A DNA stretch of 11,749 nt, taken from assembly GCA_018665385.1 (NCBI GenBank), contig JABJDN010000087.1, positions 1 to 11,749 of the forward strand. Direction: 5' to 3'. Shown here one piece after another: positions 6,654-11,749 of this stretch (the first letter of the stretch is position 1; each line of letters starts with the position of its first letter). Below the pieces are notes generated by a model, which worked only from the letters and a program-made list of their open reading frames with translations, was not told where the DNA came from and did not search any database. A program made the translations under genes and the position numbers. Source of the stretch: Phycisphaerae bacterium. Lineage in GTDB: Bacteria; Planctomycetota; Phycisphaerae; Phycisphaerales; SM1A02.

Positions 6654-8480
6654 TTATGCAGTAACTACTGCTTGCTCCGTCTCTTTGTACAGCGCCATGT
6701 TTTCAACCCACTGCGCGATTGTTTGTTGACAATTTTGCCTCTCTTCAGGAAGCCCTAGTGGGCGACCTCGGCCATCGATGATAATACCAACCGTTCCGCC
6801 ACGAACTTCGTGTGTTATTTTTTTACCATTGCCTGCGCCAAGATCGAAGCCACGAACAGGCTCGCAAAGAATAGTTGCTGTTTGCTCTGGTCCCAATTCG
6901 ATGAGTTCAATGTCACCAAATGCACAATCACCTGAAGCGTGCACGTCGCCAGAAAGTGTCCAGGAGAAACATGGTTTGCCCAGTTTTCCTATGCCTTTGG
7001 CAGCAATACACGTACCTAAGTACACTAAGCAATCTCTTTCAAATACTTGCGCTGCAGCTTCTGGGTGCACTGCGGAGAGTACGCCAAGGTGAGGCATCAT
7101 AAAGATTGAATCTTTTGCTAGATTCGTACAACCTTCAGGTTCAAACGCATCTACAAGCATCATAGCTGTTTGATTCATACTTGGCGCGTGCGAGAGCACT
7201 CCGCCAGATGCAACAAGCAAGTTTAAGGTCATGTTGTTTACAATTGTATTGCCAGCGGTTTGCTGGCTGAATGTGTCGCCTACTGTTCGTTGTTGCTGCA
7301 CACCCTTCAGAGTTGTTGCAAATTCTTTGTGTTGTTTATATGCCAAACGCAATGCTTCTCTTGCAACTGCTTGTTCGAAAATGAGTGACTCAAGCGATTG
7401 CGGAATGGTAGTCGGGCGAATCATTTTATTCTTCACACGATTACGCAGTTGGCGTTCGTCCATATCGAAATGGACCCATCGCAACACATTTGGCATAGTT
7501 GCTTCTGCGCAAACATTCGAGATGGAGTAGCTCATGCCAAGGTTCGCTGAAACAGTTCGATTGAACGTTTCGTCGAACACGCTGAAGACATCTGTAGTAG
7601 CTCCACCAATATCTACGCCAACAACATTAATGTTTTCTTTCTTCGCTATTGTTTGAAGAATATCGCCAACTGCACCGGGAGTTGGCATAATCGGAGCGCC
7701 AGCCCAGTCCATAAGCATATCGTACCCAGGCGCGTGTGCCATAACGTGTTCAAGGAACACATCGTGAATTTTGTCGCGTGCGGGACCAAGGTTTTCTTGT
7801 TCCAATTTAGGCCGTAGATTTTCGACTATTGCTAAATCAATCCAATCTTCTTGCAATGTTGCTTCTACTTCGTCTGCAGCCATTTTATTGCCCGCGAAAA
7901 TAATAGGCATTTCGTATTCGCTACCAAAACGGGGTTGTGGTTTCGCTGGTGCAATCAACTCTGCAAGTTGCACAACCTTTTCCGTTGTCCCACCATCTGT
8001 TCCGCCAGAGATCAAAATCATATCTGGACGCAACTCCCGAATGCGTTGAATTTGTTCATGCGGGCGCCGTTTATCATTTGATGAAATGACATCCATCACA
8101 ATTGCGCCTGCACCAAGCGCTGCTCGTTTTGCTGATGCTGCTGTCATTTCAGCGATAACACCAGCGACCATCATTTGAAGGCCGCCACCTGCACTAGAAG
8201 TTGAAATATATAAATCACAACCATCCCCATCTGCAGCTGGTTGTTTTATGGTGCCATCATCGTTAGTAAGTTTTCGGTCTGCAAGTTCTGCAATTTCGGT
8301 CACTGAGTTCGTCACGCCAATCGTGACATTTGCGAATGGTTTTTCAACAGTTGTTGGGGCTTCTCCACGATATGTCTGACGGTATTCACCATCCACTTTC
8401 TCGATGAGAATTGCTTTGGTAGTTGTACTTCCGCAATCTGTTGCGAGAATCACATTGATATTTTCTAAATCGAGTGTCAT
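6654..8480 (-). CDS. MutL/GlmL-family ASKHA ATPase
   Basis: 608 aa, longer than classical GlmL (about 460). The actin-type ATPase motifs are visible: phosphate-1 'DCGSTTTK' (15-22), phosphate-2 'DIGGATTD' (290-297) and adenosine 'ASGGVLSHAP' (424-433). The MutL-specific 'SSAGGGLQMMVAGV' (95-108) and 'ILISGGTDGGTTEKVV' (155-170) are also present. About 100 extra residues follow, with 'PVRGFDLGAG' (541-550), 'GGTVGIIIDGRGRPL' (561-575) and a C-terminal helix. Family knowledge: GlmL is encoded with glutamate mutase, and the fold is shared with reactivases of B12 enzymes. No mutase, dehydratase or B12 gene is in this window; its partners are a barrel-sandwich protein and membrane proteins. The ATG overlaps the upstream stop (ATGA). 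I infer an ATP-driven chaperone or motor acting on the neighbouring membrane complex. ATP binding is well supported; the client is unknown. The DNA-repair MutL is an unrelated protein. Confidence 0.9.
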   Translation of the reverse strand: MTLDLENINVILATDCGSTTTKAILIEKVDGEYRQTYRGEAPTTVEKPFANVTIGVTNSVTEIAELADRKLTNDDGTIKQPAADGDGCDLYISTSSAGGGLQMMVAGVIAEMTAASAKRAALGAGAIVMDVISSNDKRRPHEQIQRIRELRPDMILISGGTDGGTTEKVVQLAELIAPAKPQPRFGSEYEMPIIFAGNKMAADEVEATLQEDWIDLAIVENLRPKLEQENLGPARDKIHDVFLEHVMAHAPGYDMLMDWAGAPIMPTPGAVGDILQTIAKKENINVVGVDIGGATTDVFSVFDETFNRTVSANLGMSYSISNVCAEATMPNVLRWVHFDMDERQLRNRVKNKMIRPTTIPQSLESLIFEQAVAREALRLAYKQHKEFATTLKGVQQQRTVGDTFSQQTAGNTIVNNMTLNLLVASGGVLSHAPSMNQTAMMLVDAFEPEGCTNLAKDSIFMMPHLGVLSAVHPEAAAQVFERDCLVYLGTCIAAKGIGKLGKPCFSWTLSGDVHASGDCAFGDIELIELGPEQTATILCEPVRGFDLGAGNGKKITHEVRGGTVGIIIDGRGRPLGLPEERQNCQQTIAQWVENMALYKETEQAVVTA

Positions 8481-8827
8481 TGTTTTGGTTTCTCTTGTCT
8501 GTCCTGATTGACTGCGTGGTTCTCTAATTCTTCAATGCGGTTTCGAATCCAATCAACCGAACCGCGGTGTTCTAAAAACTCTGCTACTGCATTCCAACTC
8601 TCGGTTGGAACGAATGCTGAAATCAGCGGAGTGAAAAAATGCATTGTCTGCGACCCAACAAAGTTGAGAGGTCGCCCCATTTCCACGCCAATAATGGCTG
8701 GAGTGGTTAATCCCCGCCGAATGATACCTTTACAGAGCTTGTCTAGGGCTTTTTTTTGGATTTCATTAGGCTCAACTGGGCCGTCATCATCCACATGAAA
8801 CGCATCTTTTAACCAGCCTTTTTTCAT
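8477..8827 (-). CDS. Small conserved protein of unknown function (116 aa)
   Basis: Soluble, 116 aa, with no signal peptide or membrane helix. The conserved-looking core is 'KGIIRRGLTTPAIIGVEMGRPLNFVGSQ' in two parts (33-46 and 47-60), then 'MHFFTPLISAF' (62-72) and 'AEFLEHRGSVDWIRNRIEEL' (82-101). The tail 103-116 is polar and charged. From memory, short proteins with a 'TPA-hydrophobic-E..RPL.F.GSQ' core occur beside membrane proteins in several phyla, but I know no assigned role. It overlaps the preceding and following genes by 4 bases each (ATGA), with a GAGG ribosome binding site 10 bases before the ATG. The close coupling to the ATPase gene suggests it is a partner or adaptor of that protein, for instance at the membrane surface through its hydrophobic central segment. 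Confidence 0.8.
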   Translation of the reverse strand: MKKGWLKDAFHVDDDGPVEPNEIQKKALDKLCKGIIRRGLTTPAIIGVEMGRPLNFVGSQTMHFFTPLISAFVPTESWNAVAEFLEHRGSVDWIRNRIEELENHAVNQDRQEKPKQ

Positions 8828-9246
8828 GTTGGTATATCCTCGCGTAAATGTGATTTTAATGCTGCAACAACCTCGTCTCGGTTTGGACCGTAGAAGACTG
8901 CAATTGCTGAAAAACCATCAAGGCTTGATGGTTTGGCCCGAGTAAACAAACAGCATGTTTCTTTGAAAAAACTCGCTCTGCGGATCTTGTCCCACGTATA
9001 AAATTTGCTTCGCAATGGACTTTTGGCCTGCAAGCCGTCTTCTGTAATCGAGTACTTGGTTGGAAACAAAAACCCAGCTTGGGTTGCAATGAGCAAAGCA
9101 GTGAGGGCGATTCCCAAAATGATGCTGTTCGAGCAAATGGCAACAGCCACCACACTAATCACGAACCAAGCGAGTAGTGCTTTATTGGGATGCATTGACG
9201 CTGGGCAAGATTTCCATTGCAACTCAATTTGCTCTCGTTCTTCCAT
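8824..9246 (-). CDS. Small membrane protein with PH-like cytoplasmic domain
   Basis: 140 aa from the ATG at 9246. A charged N-terminus (MEEREQIELQW) precedes two closely spaced helices (about 23-39 and 41-61). A basic, beta-rich domain follows: 'PTKYSITEDGLQAKS' (62-76), 'YTWDKIRRASFF' (83-94), 'AIAVFYG' (114-120) and a final helix 'RDEVVAALKSHL' (123-134). This resembles small bacterial membrane proteins with a PH-type domain (strands plus one C-terminal helix); that is a structural guess and function is unknown. The frame is open further upstream to a TTG at 9270, but a promoter -10 box lies inside that extension and the ATG fits a leaderless start, so I chose 9246. It opens the membrane cluster and overlaps the next gene by 4 bases. 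It could recruit the soluble partners to the membrane. Confidence 0.72.
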   Translation of the reverse strand: MEEREQIELQWKSCPASMHPNKALLAWFVISVVAVAICSNSIILGIALTALLIATQAGFLFPTKYSITEDGLQAKSPLRSKFYTWDKIRRASFFKETCCLFTRAKPSSLDGFSAIAVFYGPNRDEVVAALKSHLREDIPT

Positions 9247-9347
9247 AGCGCAATATTCTAGCACACCCAAATTTAATTAATGCAGAGTTAATTCCATATC
9301 AAGCCCTAGGACTTTTTTGACGCACAATTACCTTATCTTCTTTTTTA
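9247..9347. other. Gap between birA and the membrane cluster
   Basis: About 100 bases. It contains the -10 box described separately, an AT-rich stretch, a near-perfect 14-base palindrome at 9301-9314 (centre CCTAGG) and a weak 5-bp inverted repeat (TACCT/AGGTA, 9329-9354) around the birA stop that lacks a T run. No proper terminator is visible, so read-through from nadC-birA into the cluster is possible. Confidence 0.5.
9255..9260 (-). promoter_or_regulatory. Extended -10 promoter of the membrane cluster, probably leaderless
   Basis: On the minus strand the -10 box TAGAAT is directly preceded by TGC (extended -10). Only eight bases separate it from the ATG at 9246, so the transcript would start at or within two bases of the start codon. 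No good -35 box is seen, but the upstream region is AT-rich (TTAATTAA at 9273-9280). The same TGC-TA-S-AAT form occurs in front of rpmF, which supports both. Confidence 0.5.
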
Positions 9348-10013
9348 TCAGGTAGTTATGACAGAGGCTGTCGCTGCTGGCAGAGTGAGAATACCGAGCT
9401 CCGTCTGTAAAATTAGGTTTTGGCGGGGATCAATATCAAGAACCAATCCGCTGACAGTGTTCAAACCAGAGAGTACCGTTTGCATAGTCCCAACTAAAAT
9501 ATCTCGTTCACGCCAAGATGTAACTGCTTGCATTTCAGTAAGTTGAACCGCAGTTAATACGCTAGCAACCACCAGACTCGCAACCATATCAAGCGTACCC
9601 TCGTACCCAAATTCACGCATACTCGCAGCCGTTTCAATGGGTGCACACGCCACATTCATTCCTACGCCAACTAGGCAAACGCCTTCTTTCTGCTCTATGA
9701 GTATCCCACATATTTTTTTGCCATCTATATACAAGTCGTTTGGCCATTTAATACCGACTGAAACCTGCGGCAATACATTATTTACACTCGATGCCAGCGT
9801 AGCGGCTACAGCAATTGGCAGAATTGGAGAACTCTCTTGCAACACTACAGTCACAGCAACGCCACCCTCACCATTCCATTCGTTTCCTCTCCTGCCTCGT
9901 CCGTCGAACTGCTCGAATGAAACGCAAGCATGGCCTGGCAAAATGTTCAGTAACAGGGCAGCATCTTGCGTTGAAGCGACTCTACCAACATTTGTAATTT
10001 GAACGTCATCCAT
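9348..10013 (-). CDS. birA: Biotin-protein ligase, catalytic-domain-only form
   Basis: 221 aa from the ATG at 10013. It makes biotinyl-AMP and transfers biotin to a lysine of carboxylase carrier protein (BCCP). Visible motifs: 'VASTQD' (12-17), the biotin-binding loop 'GRGRRGNEWN' (38-47), the signature 'KWPNDLYIDGKKICGILIE' (89-107) and 'VGVGMNV' (115-121); a small C-terminal beta domain follows (about 175-221). There is no N-terminal winged helix, so it cannot act as a DNA-binding biotin repressor like the E. coli protein. The frame stays open to a TTG at 10097, but that would lie 92 bases inside nadC; the ATG at 10013, overlapping the nadC stop by 8 bases, places the STQ motif at the normal distance from the N-terminus. 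No acetyl-CoA carboxylase gene is nearby; the fatty-acid genes at the left edge are the likely metabolic link. Confidence 0.93.
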   Translation of the reverse strand: MDDVQITNVGRVASTQDAALLLNILPGHACVSFEQFDGRGRRGNEWNGEGGVAVTVVLQESSPILPIAVAATLASSVNNVLPQVSVGIKWPNDLYIDGKKICGILIEQKEGVCLVGVGMNVACAPIETAASMREFGYEGTLDMVASLVVASVLTAVQLTEMQAVTSWRERDILVGTMQTVLSGLNTVSGLVLDIDPRQNLILQTELGILTLPAATASVITT

Positions 10014-10869
10014 CGATTGAATCAAGACCAACGTCAAGCCAATTCGCTTGGTGCGTAATTGCTCCGACCGATATTCGGTCCACTCCTGTTTCAGCAATTC
10101 CTCGAACTGTGTCCAAATCTACGCCACCAGAAGCTTCAAGCAACACTTTTTTGTTTGCAGCGTCGCGTATAGCAATTGCTTGTTCAAGTTGCTCGTTTGA
10201 CATATTGTCAAGTAAGACAATATCTACATCAACCTCTAGCACTTGTGTAAGTTGTTCGAGAGTATCTACCTCTACCTCGACGAATTTTAAATCTGGAACT
10301 TTTCTGACTTCTGCAATCGCTGATGCCAAATCTGATTGCAACGAAGTAAGAGCGATGAGGTGGTTGTCTTTGTAGAGAGCAGCATCATGCAATCCCATTC
10401 TGTGAGAAGTACCACCGCCACACGTAACGGCATATTTATCTAACAATCGCAATCCAGGAGTAGTCTTCCTTGTGTCACAAATGGAACACTGGGTGCCTGC
10501 TACTTCACGCACGAATTTCCTTGTTTCGGTGGCAACACCAGATGCGTGTCCTAGAATGTTTAACATTGGTCTCTCTGCTAGAAGCATGGAGCGAGTATTT
10601 CCTGTGAGCACGGCAATCTGTTCATCATGAACTTCTTCACCATCACCACGCAACACTGTTAAATCGATTCCTTCAAAAACATGTATCGCCTCGGCAATTG
10701 GTTGTAAGCCAGCGACAGTTCCATGGTTGCGAACATGGAGAGCGTAGGAACCCGTGTCATCCATTGCAATCGCAGAGTTAGAAGTAAGATCGCCATGCAA
10801 ACCACCATCTTCTTCAACACACCGTTGCAATAGTGCTTTCATATACTCAGTAGGTAGTTGCATAGTCAT
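10006..10869 (-). CDS. nadC: Nicotinate-nucleotide pyrophosphorylase (quinolinate phosphoribosyltransferase)
   Basis: 287 aa, the usual size. The enzyme turns quinolinate and PRPP into nicotinate mononucleotide with loss of CO2, a step in de novo NAD synthesis. The N-terminal part has 'EDGGLHGDLTS' (20-30) and the beta barrel carries the family motifs: 'ERPMLNILGHASGVAT' (99-114), 'CDTRKTTPGLR' (131-141, quinolinate and phosphate binding), 'GGGTSHRMGLHDA' (151-163), 'KDNH' (167-170), 'VEVEVDT' (197-203), 'LLDNM' (219-223), 'LEASGGV' (244-250) and 'RISVGAITH' (265-273). Key basic residues R134, K135, H156, R157 and K167 are all present. The start is ATG at 10869, overlapping the stop of the WD40 gene by 4 bases (ATGA); a second ATG two codons later is equally possible. 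nadA and nadB are not in the window. Confidence 0.97.
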   Translation of the reverse strand: MTMQLPTEYMKALLQRCVEEDGGLHGDLTSNSAIAMDDTGSYALHVRNHGTVAGLQPIAEAIHVFEGIDLTVLRGDGEEVHDEQIAVLTGNTRSMLLAERPMLNILGHASGVATETRKFVREVAGTQCSICDTRKTTPGLRLLDKYAVTCGGGTSHRMGLHDAALYKDNHLIALTSLQSDLASAIAEVRKVPDLKFVEVEVDTLEQLTQVLEVDVDIVLLDNMSNEQLEQAIAIRDAANKKVLLEASGGVDLDTVRGIAETGVDRISVGAITHQANWLDVGLDSIDG

Positions 10870-11749
10870 TCGTTTCTTATTGTAGAATTTTCCAATCGAG
10901 CGCCTGGTGTCATGCCGTCTAACAATCGTATTGTTGCATCTCCACCACCAATTGCCAACCTATACCCATCTCTCGAAATTGCAATACATCCAAGTGAATT
11001 TTTAGCCGGGAAAGAGGCAATAAAACTACAAGTTTTTGTATCCCAGACCCCAATAGTTCCATCAGCTATGCCTACTACGAACCTAGTTTCATCCGGCAAT
11101 ACTATTAGATCACGCACACTTCCTCCTGAAGTTGAGCCTGCTTGTTGTAAAACACCATTGGTAGAAGAGAGCATCTGAATTACACCACTGCTTGTAGCAG
11201 TGAGAAGTGAATGCATGCTTGCTATATATTCCATAGCAATGACATCGCTTGTGTCAATTTGACGTTCCCAAAGCTGTTCACCGGTGGAAACATCGAGAGC
11301 GTATATCGCACCACCAATTACAGAAACGAAAATCACGCTCCCATCATCATTTAATGCTATTGATAAAACGACACCCTCACTAATAGATGTCTCAAAAAAC
11401 GCTTCCCGTTCGTTAATTCGCATCGCACATATTTTTCCGGTAAGTGTCCCTACTGCAACAATTTTTCCAGAAGAAGAAACGCTTAGTGTTGTAATTTGTT
11501 CATTGCACTCGCCAAGAACTCTGCCTTGCGTGCGTTCATCAATATCCCACAAGCGAACTATTCCTTGCAGGTCTGCGGTGACCGCATAGGGCGTATTGAA
11601 TACAAAGGCGACTGCGGAAATCTCTACACCGCTCGAGTGTATAACAGAACTCGTACCATCGACAAGGTCAATCACTTGTACATCGGAATCGAATTCAGAA
11701 ACTGATACAACTTCGTCGTTCCAAATAAACGCTACATCAGATGATGGCA
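10866..11749 (-). CDS. WD40-type beta-propeller protein, C-terminal part
   Basis: Partial: the frame is open to the right edge, giving 293 visible residues; the first GTG at 11675 is not convincing because repeat-like sequence ('DVAFIWNDEVVSV') continues upstream of it. About seven propeller blades can be counted, each of roughly 40 residues. Endings of the type 'G-x-I/V-x-hydrophobic-W/L-D' recur: 'GIVRLWDID', 'GKICAMRI', 'GAIYALDV', 'GVIQMLSS', 'GTIGVWDT' and 'ATIRLLDG'. No enzyme motif is seen; such domains serve in protein binding, sometimes as the sensor part of large kinases or proteases, and the missing N-terminus could hold such a domain. The stop overlaps nadC (ATGA), so the two are co-transcribed without an obvious functional link. 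Blade sequences are diverged from the eukaryotic WD consensus. Confidence 0.88.
   Translation of the reverse strand, partial: PSSDVAFIWNDEVVSVSEFDSDVQVIDLVDGTSSVIHSSGVEISAVAFVFNTPYAVTADLQGIVRLWDIDERTQGRVLGECNEQITTLSVSSSGKIVAVGTLTGKICAMRINEREAFFETSISEGVVLSIALNDDGSVIFVSVIGGAIYALDVSTGEQLWERQIDTSDVIAMEYIASMHSLLTATSSGVIQMLSSTNGVLQQAGSTSGGSVRDLIVLPDETRFVVGIADGTIGVWDTKTCSFIASFPAKNSLGCIAISRDGYRLAIGGGDATIRLLDGMTPGARLENSTIRNE

Noticed and set aside
9247..9270. TTG start for the small PH-like membrane protein
   Set aside because: A good extended -10 box lies within this stretch, so a transcript from that promoter would not contain the TTG; the ATG at 9246 fits better.
9329..9354. Possible terminator after birA (TACCT/AGGTA inverted repeat)
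   Set aside because: Only a 5-bp stem with a 16-base loop, overlapping the stop codon, and no T run follows on the minus strand.
10014..10097. N-terminal extension of birA to a TTG start
   Set aside because: It would lie within the conserved 3' part of nadC and adds residues not belonging to the ligase fold; the internal ATG at 10013 overlaps the nadC stop by only 8 bases.

Overview
The window is about 11.7 kb of ordinary bacterial chromosome. It is dense, and every recognisable gene lies on the minus strand, so transcription runs from high to low coordinates. I see no tRNA, rRNA, CRISPR array, insertion sequence or phage gene. Composition is moderate (mid-40s % GC by eye). The organism is uncertain. 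The fatty-acid/L32 block is universal, but a MutL-type ATPase next to large unknown membrane proteins suggests, from memory only, lineages such as Planctomycetota, Armatimonadota or Chloroflexota.

Right block (11749-9348): the C-terminal part of a WD40-type beta-propeller protein (entering from outside the window), nadC (NAD synthesis) and a short birA (biotin protein ligase without a DNA-binding domain). The three genes overlap by 4 and 8 bases and are surely co-transcribed. No convincing terminator follows birA.

Central block (9246-1668): eight tightly packed genes, mostly overlapping by 1-4 bases or separated by 3-5 bases, with one 33-base gap. In order they are: a small membrane protein with a PH-like cytoplasmic part; a 116-aa soluble protein; a 608-aa MutL/GlmL-family ASKHA ATPase; a 373-aa protein with a barrel-sandwich (RnfC-like) N-terminal half and a KOW-like C-terminus; a secreted/anchored protein with an FN3-like domain, a membrane helix, a conserved central domain (resembling DUF6754) and a second helix; and three integral membrane proteins (6 TM, 2 TM, about 7 TM). 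The block starts at a likely leaderless promoter (-10 at 9255-9260) and ends at a clear intrinsic terminator (1616-1645). No cobalamin-dependent mutase or dehydratase is present, so the ATPase has no visible classical client. I read this as one uncharacterised membrane complex with a cytosolic ATPase partner, and it is the best candidate for a new system here.

Left block (1497-1): a promoter with an extended -10, a short leader containing a terminator-like hairpin, then rpmF (ribosomal protein L32), plsX (phosphate acyltransferase) and the beginning of fabH (ketoacyl-ACP synthase III), which runs off the left edge. This is the classical rpmF-plsX-fabH operon linking ribosome synthesis and membrane lipid synthesis.
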